64,000 bases of DNA from NCBI GenBank assembly GCA_943737045.1, contig CALSFV010000308.1, positions 310,001-374,000 of the forward strand, read 5' to 3'. Positions within the stretch are counted from its first letter, which is position 1, and each line of letters opens with the position of its first letter. The DNA comes from Parapristionchus giblindavisi (lineage: Eukaryota; Nematoda; Chromadorea; Rhabditida; Diplogasteridae). The notes beneath the pieces are model-generated. The model was not told where the DNA came from. It did no database searches and saw only the letters and a list, made by a program, of their open reading frames with translations. Shown one piece after another: positions 48,097 through 64,000 of the stretch. The position numbers and the translations under genes are program-made.

Positions 48097-50510
48097 GTGG
48101 CCTTGTTCGGGTTGCAAGGGACTCTTACGACTTTACACTCGTGCCGAACTCTCTCACTTCCTCAGCGAGCATTACCAGAGACCTTACTCATGAATGACGA
48201 CAAATCTTTGCCGACAAACAATAATAGGCCGAGGCGTTTGTCAAAATCCTCCATCTACGGTACTTACGTCATATTTGCCGACCCTTCCGGGACCGTAAAC
48301 GTGAAAAAATGTTACACGTTTTTAAGGATCGCTTTATCCCATACTTCTTCTTGAGGGCCCCTTTAACTGTGAAAAAATGTGAAAGGCAAAGAAAATCGGA
48401 CTCTCCTCGTTTTACATGCTCTCTCGGCTCTTTTTCTTTTCTTTTGCATTATTTTCGAACTCCGCGGAACTTTTGACGACGTGTAATGTCTCGACTTTGC
48501 TTTAAGAGAATAGATTTTTGAACACGAAGTGGGAAATATTTATTATTATTCTTATTAACGCTCGTAGAGATCTTTTATAGTGCATTTTTACAATATTTCT
48601 TCAGTCATGCATACAATTCAAATGAGCTACGATGCTATTATAATATTAGTCATGTGTATTATTTTCGCTAGAATTATTCTTAAAAAATCATGACTAGAAA
48701 ACACATCGTTTTCTATTCTTTTCTCTTCTTTGTTCATCTCCTTCAAAGGCACATCTCGAGCTAATTTAACCCTACGCTGTGGCAATATATATTTACAAAA
48801 TATGTTATCTTTTATTATTTTTAAAATATTTTGTTTACAAACGACTTTAGTTCTGTCTCGTTTGAGCAGGAAATAAGAAGTTATAGTGAGAGATGTGTCA
48901 AAACCACGTGGTGTTCGATTAGGAGAGACTGTCGGCTCATTTTGAATAGCATAAATATATGAATTAATTTTTAAAAATCACATGGAATATTCAAATAAAT
49001 ATAGATTATTAAAAAATATATGCGTGGATACGTGTTTTTGCTAATTTACCATTAAAAATAATATACATTATCTGAAATTAAAAGAGTAGGCGTATGTTCC
49101 CTCTGATGTAGTAATGTATCGAGAGATCAGAATCAAAAATTTAAATTTTATCTCTCACCCCCATCCCCATCTCCCTCACTTAATAATTTTGATATTTCAC
49201 ATTTTTTCTTGCACTCGAATGCTCCGTACTTGATGAAACACCCTTGAGATGTACGATAAATTAATAAATAAATTTTTTATCGAAATTACGTCGGCAATGA
49301 TGTCGTCGGTGGCCTATGGGAATTCAAAAAAATATTTCAAAGTTAAAAAAAAAAGAAAAAAATTCGCACGTTTACAATCATTTTTGCCATTTTCACGTGT
49401 ATTTGTATTTTCTATGACGCCTATGACGTACATACATAAATATCCCACTCAGAGTCGTTCTTCGAACGGAATACCTATTCAGAATAGAGCAAAAGTTGTG
49501 AAAATAACCGAAAATCGAAAAAAAAGTATAGAAAACTCTCCTCGTTTCACACACTATCTCGCCTCTTTTCTTTAAGTTTCTTTTCTTTTCGTTTCTTTTC
49601 GTTTCTTTTCTTTTCTTTTCGTAACTTTTGCAACTATCTTCATAAATTCATCCTTCTTTCTCAATTCAATTAAAGTCCAATTCAAATCCTATGCCCCCAA
49701 TGGTTCTGTGACAAAGTATCACTGTCAAAATGTCCTCTCTGTCTTTTTTCTAGGACAATCCCTATAAAATTAATCTAAATATTTAAAAAAAAAAATCTGT
49801 CTGCTTGTTTTCCGCAGCTTACATAATCTCCCCCTATCACAGACGGCATTTATTCGAGCGTCCATAATTTAATCAATAATAGAGTAACTCTGGCTTCTCT
49901 TCTTCTTCTTGTGTGTAACATTTTCATTTCCTCTCTAGACAGATATCATTATAACAGGCTACATCTTTCCCGTTTTGTATCCCGTATTTTTCTCGCTACA
50001 CACACAGAAGTGTTGTGCTACAACAATCGCGAAAAAGTAACGCTTACGGTGGTGCACATTCTCCTTTCATGCGAGAGTGTCCTCGAGTGTCCCCTGAATT
50101 TTCAGTGCGAAAAAAGTTTGAAAAAAAGTTATATTTGGTAGTATTCATGTGGATAAAGAAATCGATACTACAAATTTTTTTTCCTGAAATTTATTCAATG
50201 CACAAAATCATACAGAGACATCAAAGGACAGGCTTTTAGGAAAGTGTTATGTCCTTAGGCACAACTCGTGTAGTAGTATAGAGACTTTATTAGAGAGACG
50301 ATAACAAGGGTAGAACTATGATAAGAACTTGGGAATAGAATGAATGGGCTAGTCAATAGTATGACAACAACATAGATGGGAATCGACTAGCGGTGATCTA
50401 CCTCGCACGTCAGACTACAATGTACGTGCGGGAGTTCAAGATAATAGAGTGGTACGCTAGGTCAGACTTTGGAGCGTACACAATAGAAAGGAAAGCCTGT
50501 GCATGAGGTG

Positions 50511-50633
50511 TTAAAGGGAGCGTTACCTCACTCAATGGTCTCTTCATTGCGCACACACTATTTCTCTGTTCTCTAACAACGAGAGAGCATTGCGCGTCGA
50601 AGAGACCATTGAGTGAGGTTACCCTCCCTTTAA
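50511..50633. repeat. Hairpin family A, well-preserved copy
   Basis: Ends ttaaagggagcgttacc and ggttaccctccctttaa pair over most of the element. Upstream of the four-TM gene. Confidence 0.9.
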
Positions 50634-50737
50634 AACTCTAACTCAAAAATGTTATATATTATATCCCTCTGCATCTCTCCGTATGTAGTATTTTCTTGTT
50701 ACGAAGGTTTCCGCCTTATCGACTTGTATCATTGATT

Positions 50738-50748
50738 CTGTTTTCTAG
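50738..50748 (+). promoter_or_regulatory. Putative trans-splice acceptor
   Basis: 'ctgttttctag' lies 70 bp before ATG 50819 with no upstream exon visible, as for spliced-leader addition. A short (GATCAAA)n run (50764-50792) separates it from the ATG. Confidence 0.45.
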
Positions 50749-50818
50749 AAACAACTGCTCGCGATCAAAAGATCAAAGATCAAAGCCCAACAATAGCCGG
50801 GAATTGCTCCCACATGTT

Positions 50819-54699
<3,881 letters not shown>

Positions 54700-55429
54700 T
54701 CTTTGATCTTTGATCTTTGATCTTTGGTCTTTGATCTTTGATCTCAACTCTCTTGATCTCCTACCAATGACCTCAGTTCTAGTCCCGATCCTCTAATCCT
54801 TGATCTCTTCACATTTCCAATTATCCCCACTCGAACCGCGCCTTTCCCTATTATCTAGTCGTTGACGTACCGGTGGTGTCTGATAGCTTACTGTACACCG
54901 CACTCATATCTCCTGTGCGCCGTTGAGGTGTTATTGATTATTCCCTGATTATTGATTCGAGTGTGGATTATGCAACGATTCTACCTACACTTGTCAGCTT
55001 CATTAATTTATTAAAAAAATAAAATAAAAACTGTTTTATTTCCTTAAATTCACAGTAAAGTTGTCACAGTTTTTAGAAAAGAGGAGATTACATTATTGCA
55101 ATCTCAAGAACACACATTATTGAATTGGTAGTTAAAATTTTAAAAATTAGAAAAATCAATATATTTTCATCTTTTATTTCTATTTGTCCTCGTGTGCCCT
55201 CACAGTTTTTCAAGAACTTTTATTATTTATATACATTATATAAAATTAAATTACATTATATGAAATTAAAGTATATGGGAAAAATATGACACAAAGCAAT
55301 CAGGCGGGGGTAAAACGGAGCACTAGAAGAAATATCATAATCGAAATGAAAAAAAGTGTTATCCCTTGGCAAGATTGAATAAATAAGATTTCAAAATGAA
55401 AAAAAAGTGACAAAATAGAAATGAATGGT

Positions 55430-57966
55430 CTAGATCTGACCGTAGTCAACGTAAACCGCTTGTGTCTTAGACACCCTTCTCGAGTTTCTCGCATACCTAA
55501 CAAGCGAAGCTCTCTTAGATCTTGATAAAGTTTCAGGTTTATTAAGCATGATCGATTCGGTCTTAGGATCTTCCTTAGCAGTCTTAGTGTTCTTAGGAGA
55601 CTTAAAGTGTTTAGGCGTGTTAAGTATGCTTAGGGCCGTGGAATCTCTAAAGTCAGGAACATCATCAATCGAATCATTTGAGAGACTTTGCGTCTGAAGG
55701 TTCAGTTCGATTCTTGGACTGTGAGAAAGAGCATAGCAGAAGGTGGTGTGCACTCGGTGAATCTGAAAAGACGACGTTTACTAATTGAAGTGTTTCATGT
55801 CAGTTCTATGCAGGGACATTTACTAAAGGTGTACCTTTAAGTTAGGAAGTTGTGACAGGTGGAAGATTACTGTATCCATGGATGAATTGATCCTACCGAG
55901 TTTACAGCACAAACGATCGAATGGAGAAGCAATTGAGATGAAAGACTGAAAAGATATTATTGATTTTATTAAATAGATTTTTTTTAAATAAGTAAAAAAA
56001 CATACTCGAATCAATCTTTGTACTCCTTGAATCGTAAATGATGTATCAATATTGTGTAATTGAATACAAGGAGGTTGTCTACCAGACGAGGCCCATCTAT
56101 CCAGAGTACGGTCAGTTATATGTGGAAAACTTAAAAGATCAAAGATCAATTATCGATTATTTATTAATGAAAATATGATACCTTTGCCATGTTCCATCAT
56201 TAGATCCTATAGTGATATCGATGATTTGGTTGTTGATTTCGAAGAAGTCGTCAGAGAGAAGATGACCATCCTATAAATACAGTTATTATGTTAAATTTTA
56301 AAGAAAGGGGAAAGAAATAATCTAATTTGGATTATATCTCTGGCCTTAGTGCTCTTAGCAGACTTAAGGGGTGTAGGCGAGCTAAGTATATTTAGGTCGC
56401 CAGGGCGGATTGTCTCAAACTAGACATGATTCAAAACGTACCTCAAATGTGCACCCCAGGAATAATAATAATAATAATATTTATGCGTTCACAAGGAAAC
56501 ACGGTAGGAAACATGGAATGAGATCGACTCGACTTGAAGGTCCTTCATCATGGTAGAGAAATAGGAAGGACTGCAGAACGATAATATTATGATAATAATA
56601 TTATCGAAAAAAAAAATATATATGGATTTAATCTTACAATATAATGGTGCACGTTATCCTTTCCAAAGTGCGTAATGTGAGGCGTTTTTTTTTTCTCAAT
56701 TAATCAAATGTTTAAAGGGAGCGTTACCTCACTCAATGGTCTCTTTTTGCGCACACTCTTTTCTGTTCTCTAACAGCGAGAGAGCATTGCGCGTCGAAGA
56801 GACCATTGAGTGAGGTTACGCTCCCTTTAAAAATTTGTTTGCCTAATAATACACTCACGGGAAAATTTCCTTAGGGAAGTTTCAGAACTGCACTTCCCTC
56901 ACGGAATAGTTCCCTTACATACAAGGGATTTATCATTGAGTGTATCGATCGCTTATTGTTAGCTGTTTGAGAGACGATAGCGTGCACCGCTATTTAAAAA
57001 CTGAATAATAAAATTACCCGGCGGTTATTCTAGCATGATCAAATACGATTTTCTTGAGTTGGCCAATACCAGAATGGAGAGATGAGAGAACCTGGAAAGA
57101 CATAATTTTTAAACGTATTGAAGATTTTTAAAAATATTATGGTTCAGAAAGGTATTTTACCTTATCCGAAACACAGCCATGGAGAGTAATCGACGAAGAT
57201 GGAGTGGTAACAGAAATACTAAGTACGGATGATAGCAGTGAAAGCTGTAAAGATCAAAGATCAATTTTAGATAAAGATCAAAGATCAAAGATCAATTTTA
57301 GATAAAGATCAAAGATCAAAGATCAATTTTAGATAAAGATCAAAGATCAATTTTAGATAAAGATCAAAGATCAAAGATCAATTTTAGATAAAGATCAAAG
57401 ATTAATTTTAGATAAAGATCAAAGATTAAAGATAATCTTACATTAGCTGTATTATTCAAAGCACTCGTATCAATAGAATCGGCCATACGCTTTCCTCTAA
57501 CTGCAGGCAAACGACGAGAAGTCTGTAATAAAATTAATTAAGTTATAATATATTCAATTACATATTTAAATTATTAAATAATTACTTTTCTCGAGCTTGT
57601 TCTGATTGATTTTCTTCTAAAAGTAGACATTGTTGGTCTCTGGTTCATAAGAGATTCGGGCAATATTGTATGCTTTGAAGAGTGACGTGAAGATATTGAC
57701 TGAAAAGTAACTGATATTGACTAGTTCACTAATATAAACTAAAATATATAAATAATTGCCTAAACTAAACTAGTTACCTTAGTGTATTTTCTGACGAGAT
57801 TAGGAGTGGACGCTCTCATCTTCTTTGCTGATCTTATTCCATTGGAATCAGAATCGGAACCGGAGACATAGCCGAAATCGGAAGCCGTGAATAAGTCAAC
57901 GGTACTCAAATCGGACAAAGAACTACGTGGACGACGAAATTTCTTGAGGAAAGAGAAGATAGTCAT
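55430..57966 (-). CDS. Serine-rich protein, family not recognised
   Basis: Ten exons: 57778-57966, 57586-57699, 57442-57522, 57161-57244, 57047-57091, 56638-56694, 56182-56270, 56006-56129, 55835-55945, 55430-55762 (about 408 aa). The N terminus is basic and Ser-rich (MTIFSFLKKFRRPRSSLSDL, then VSGSDSDSNG). The middle (LSLLSSVLSISV, VLSSLHSGIGQLKKI, DGHLLSDDFFEINNQIIDI, TSFTIQGVQRLIR, CKLGRINSSMDTVIFHLSQL) alternates short helices and strands. The C terminus is basic (KHFKSPKNTKTAK, RSKRASLVRYARNSRR), possibly a nuclear signal. No catalytic motif is seen. The end of exon 5 and exon 6 are uncertain: a longer exon 5 (to 57018) would change phase, and exon 6 begins with ten A residues. Other exons are well supported. 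Confidence 0.7.
56712..56830. repeat. Hairpin family A, well-preserved copy
   Basis: Begins ttaaagggagcgttacc, ends ggttacgctccctttaa. Lies in an intron of the serine-rich gene, 17 bp from exon 6. An adjoining hairpin (56850-56942) begins 'acactcacgggaaaa' and ends 'tatcattgagtgt'. Confidence 0.9.
57248..57432. repeat. (GATCAAA)n-containing tandem array
   Basis: Units of about 24-31 bp, each one or two AGATCAAAG motifs followed by 'caattttagataa', repeated about six times. In the intron between exons 3 and 4 of the serine-rich gene. Confidence 0.92.
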
Positions 57967-57999
57967 GGTTCTGATTATAAAGAAATGATACAAACGAAT

Positions 58000-59190
58000 G
58001 AAGAATCATTGGTTTATATAGGAAATCTGACTGGGAACGAGGACGGTTTGACATTCGGGGAATGGGAAAAATTTGTGCGTGAGAGCGAGGTGGAAGTGGG
58101 ATAGAGTAGGATAGAGTAAGGGTAGGGACGGTAAGGTGAGAGCTTGACCAAAAGAGTCTGCCTGGAAGGTCATGAGAACGAACCGCTCAGAATGCCCAGA
58201 AGGAATGGGAGACAGATAAGTGAAGGGAATGTAGTTATAACACGCTATCTTAGAAAATCGACATAGGTGCGGTATCGACGAAAAATGGATTTTTCTGTTT
58301 TATGTATGATAATTACAGGCTCAATGAGTGAAGTTCACTGGTACATGGAAATTTCTTCCAATTGAAAATTCGTTTCAGGGGGTGACCACACAACGATTTG
58401 GCGCCTTTTCCTAAAAGGTTTATTTCGAATCCAATCGATGCGGGAGTGGACGCAATCGACTCCTTAGCTAATTCTAAGAAACTATTGTCAAGGGGAGTTT
58501 TTCGATCAACGGTCAACGAAGGCTGGAATTTTGAATTTTCGAAAAAAATTTCACATTTAATTAATTTTCACTATTTTGCTACAACAACCCTACGTTTTTT
58601 TATTTGCTTAATCGCTTCTAAATATCATAACACAGCTTCAGTTTAAAAATCATAATTTTTAAAAAATACGATTACGGTGAATAAATCATTTTTATAATGA
58701 AGTCGTGAATTATGGTGTGGCACCTACAGTATCCCGAATCGATCAATTTAGAAATCTGGTAGTTTTAAACATATTTTACCGCTGTTCTTGACACTACTAA
58801 GGTATACGACTACTCCTCGTCTTCGGAGTGCACCCGTGCCCAGGTGCTGATGTCGATGAAAATTGACATTGGTCAATGGCTGTTAAAAAATCATATAGGA
58901 AAATTAGCAAACTTTCCAAATGTGATTTCTTTCAGTATACTTTTCTGACACAACGACTCTTATTTTAAAAGATTTAATCGATGCATGATTTCTATATTCG
59001 AATTCTACAAATATATATCAAAGGGGAAAAAGATTAACGACTAATATCTTAAAGGTGGACTTCAACAAACATTAAAAAACTATGAAGACAGATAAATAGC
59101 AAAAATTTTGATTGCTGAGATAATGAATGATCACGTCTGATATAGTCTGATATAGTTCGATAATTTGTTTAGATCGTACACTATTCAAAA
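58000..59190. other. Intergenic, no supported gene
   Basis: A plus frame (58398-58646) and a minus frame (58313-58516) overlap each other; neither has a convincing start, splice sites or domain. Confidence 0.5.
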
Positions 59191-59312
59191 TCAAAGAGAG
59201 AGTAACCTCACTCAATGGCCTCTTCATTGCGCACACTATTTCTCTGATCTCTAACAACGAGAGAGCATAGACCGTTGAAGAGATTGTTGACAAAGGTGTC
59301 AGCCCCTTTCAA
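59191..59312. repeat. Hairpin family A, diverged copy
   Basis: Begins tcaaagagagagtaacctc, ends gtcagcccctttcaaa. Confidence 0.8.
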
Positions 59313-59607
59313 ATTCATTTATCTTATCAGCTCTTTGTGCAAAAGAGTAAGTCATCATGGCAAATTCTTCTTACCTCTGAGAATATTTTGGTCCATTCAA
59401 GAAAACAGTAGAAATCGAAATTGGTGATTGAAGTGTAAGAAACAAACGAAAACTGTGTTGTCGTTGATTATCACTGCTTGACTGTATAGTCTCAAGATTT
59501 ACCACTGCGCTAACAATAAGGGATTGATGAGTGTTCACCTTATCATCTTGCATATCACTTGACACTCGCATAGGCGAAATGCAAGAAATTTGCATGAACA
59601 TTCTCGG

Positions 59608-59705
59608 CACACCCCGCGCTAAATTAACTCCGCATTGGCAATACTCTCTCGTAGAAAAACATAGCGAGAGAGTGTGGCCAGAGCGGAGAGTTTTAAATTT
59701 GCTTT
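59608..59705. repeat. Hairpin family B, copy 7
   Basis: Arms 'actccgcattggcaatact' and 'gtggccagagcggagagt', about 260 bp upstream of the ShKT gene. Confidence 0.8.
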
Positions 59706-59910
59706 CGATTTCACTCTAACACGATTGAAATAGTATAGCAAGAGAATCGATGACAACGACAAACAAAGAAATTTATGTAGCCAATGTGATTTTGGATGAA
59801 TACGAGATAATGTATAACAAAGAAAAGAAAGAAACTCCGTTAAAGAGCGGGAAAAGGCTGAATAAACTGAACTAAAATACGGACAAAGAGATAGATTCGG
59901 ATGATTTGGG

Positions 59911-59918
59911 TATATAAG
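59911..59918 (+). promoter_or_regulatory. TATA box
   Basis: TATATAAG 47 bp before ATG 59965 of the ShKT gene. Spacing fits a short leader transcribed without trans-splicing. Confidence 0.6.
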
Positions 59919-59964
59919 TGACCATAAAATTATCCATATCATCGAGTTCACTCTATATTCTATT

Positions 59965-62618
<2,654 letters not shown>

Positions 62619-62639
62619 TACGAACAGATTATAATAATG

Positions 62640-63735
62640 TTATATTGTAAAAGTAATTGTAATAATATTGTATTATGTGCTTTTGATAAATGTCATTAAT
62701 GGTCATTAATTGTTAAATTGTTTCAATTAACGGAATTTCGACAGCGAAAAGTGGTTAACGCAGTTTCTGTAACAAGATCCGAGTATTAAGATCCGAGTAT
62801 TAAGATTGTAAGATCCGAGTATTTAACGCAAAAAGTGTTACATAAATATAAACCACCACAGGACTTGTGAATTATGTAGTACACTTTTGTCTCAATTTTC
62901 TTGACAAACGTAATCTATGACTCGATCACTCTTGCCTATAAAATCGAAAAAAATCAAAAATATAAATTTTCGTTATGTAATGTGTAAGCGATTCAATCTA
63001 AGTCATATACAATAAGGACCGGGCGAGTTTTGTACATGCATCGGTTTTTTATCATTCCGATTCCGATAACGGGAACATCGATGCGTAGTTTTGTCTTTCA
63101 GAATGTGTATTTTCCAATGATTCCTTGAACATCTAACAAGGGAATGCTAACAACTCACCATGGAGTTATGGTTAGTGACATATATCACAAGAATCGGTAT
63201 AAAATTCTAACGGGATATCCGTCGAGTCTACTTGCCACAAGCTTATGGTATTCGAGATAATCGATAACGAAAATCGCGAATATTGAAGGCTTGAACGCGG
63301 CTATCAACGTCGTGTTGATATGGCTAACCATATCAACTCGGTATTCATCTTCAATATCACCGACACTTGTAGTGTAGTGGTGGTTTGGTGCTGAAAACCG
63401 AGTTGATATGGTTAGAAATATCAAGATAGCTGTGTTCATGCGTTCAATATTCTCGAGACATTCTCTCTATTCCTTCAATATTGAGGGCAGACGACGCCGC
63501 GTTGAAATCCTTCGTCTTTTCTCTTCACCCGATAGTGGTAAAATTTGCACACGCTCCACGGGGCAGAATTTGATGACGATCACGCCAGTGTTACTTTTTT
63601 TTCATGAAAAAGTTCTATAAATTTTCAAAAATTGAATTTCTCTCAAAGTCAAAAGTATTTTTTGGGAGATACATAGATCGGATCGGAATGGCTTCATCTT
63701 TCCATTGAAAAAAATTCAGCAAATTTGACTACCTT
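62640..63735. other. Intergenic, no gene
   Basis: Contains a three-fold 'aagatccgagtatt' direct repeat (62772-62822) and a short inverted repeat around 63325-63420 ('aaccatatcaactcggt' and its complement). Nothing else is recognised. Confidence 0.55.
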
Positions 63736-64000
63736 GTTTTCGAGAAAATCAACTTTTAGTGTAGTCATTTTGCTGTTAATGTGGAGGCAATAGGCGAGAG
63801 AGTGTGGTGGAGCGAGAAAGCCCATCATAGAAGGGAAGGGGGTGGATGGGATTTCCTCCCTTTCCTACCTTCTCTGCTCTCTCACACCACCACACTCCTC
63901 CTCTCGCCTCTTGCCACCACATTAACAGCAAAATGACTACACTAAATGAAAAAAAAAATAAATAAATAAAAAAATAAATAAATGATGATTTTCTCGAAAA
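63736..64000. mobile_element. Foldback element reaching the window edge
   Basis: 'ttttcgagaaaatcaac' at 63737 pairs with 'gatgattttctcgaaaa' at the last base, and 'tagtgtagtcattttgctgt' pairs with its complement near 63945. The element may continue beyond 64000. Confidence 0.8.

Noticed and set aside
48097..48354. 85-codon plus frame
   Set aside because: Starts inside a family A hairpin end, has no acceptor or donor and no recognisable domain.

Overview
This is eukaryotic DNA, almost certainly from a nematode. Genes are split into many short exons with GT..AG introns and TTTCAG-like acceptors. One gene encodes tandem ShKT domains of the nematode secreted type, and several genes have a splice-acceptor-like AG just before the ATG or in the leader, as expected for spliced-leader trans-splicing. 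The genus cannot be fixed from sequence alone; a rhabditid or diplogastrid nematode is a reasonable guess. I see no bacterial genes, CRISPR arrays, rRNA or tRNA.

Layout. 1-1997: repeats. 1998-5267 (+): small secreted helical protein, possibly SXP/RAL-2-like. 5268-30060 (-): elongin A. An intact 15-exon gene (30060 to 16866, 466 codons) lies upstream of a broken partial tandem copy (14938 to 6959) that lacks exons 1-6 and carries a nonsense codon, a truncated exon 14 and an extra block of exons 7-9. Its 7-kb intron 4 holds a 5.1-kb element with perfect 167-bp terminal inverted repeats. 32675-38288 (+): a nine-exon mitochondrial carrier of the SLC25A32 (folate/FAD) type; its 2.3-kb intron 4 contains a complete four-exon gene on the opposite strand (36566 to 35879). 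38289-50500: mostly repeats and low-complexity purine/pyrimidine tracts. 50819-54699 (+): a nine-exon four-transmembrane, claudin-like protein. 57966-55430 (-): a ten-exon serine-rich protein I cannot name. 59965-62618 (+): a secreted protein with three ShKT domains. 62619-64000: no gene, and an inverted repeat running to the window edge.

The gene models were built by hand: exon phases join without internal stops except where stated. Elongin A (transcription elongation, elongin BC ligase adaptor) and the carrier are housekeeping genes; the neighbours are unrelated, so no pathway cluster is implied.

The striking part is the non-coding DNA. At least eight short inverted-repeat (MITE-like) families recur, two with 8-bp target duplications. 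A SINE-like repeat ends in (AAT)n tails that have grown to as much as 0.85 kb and often touch splice sites. Three elongin A introns carry minisatellites whose units each copy the exon's own 5' splice site.
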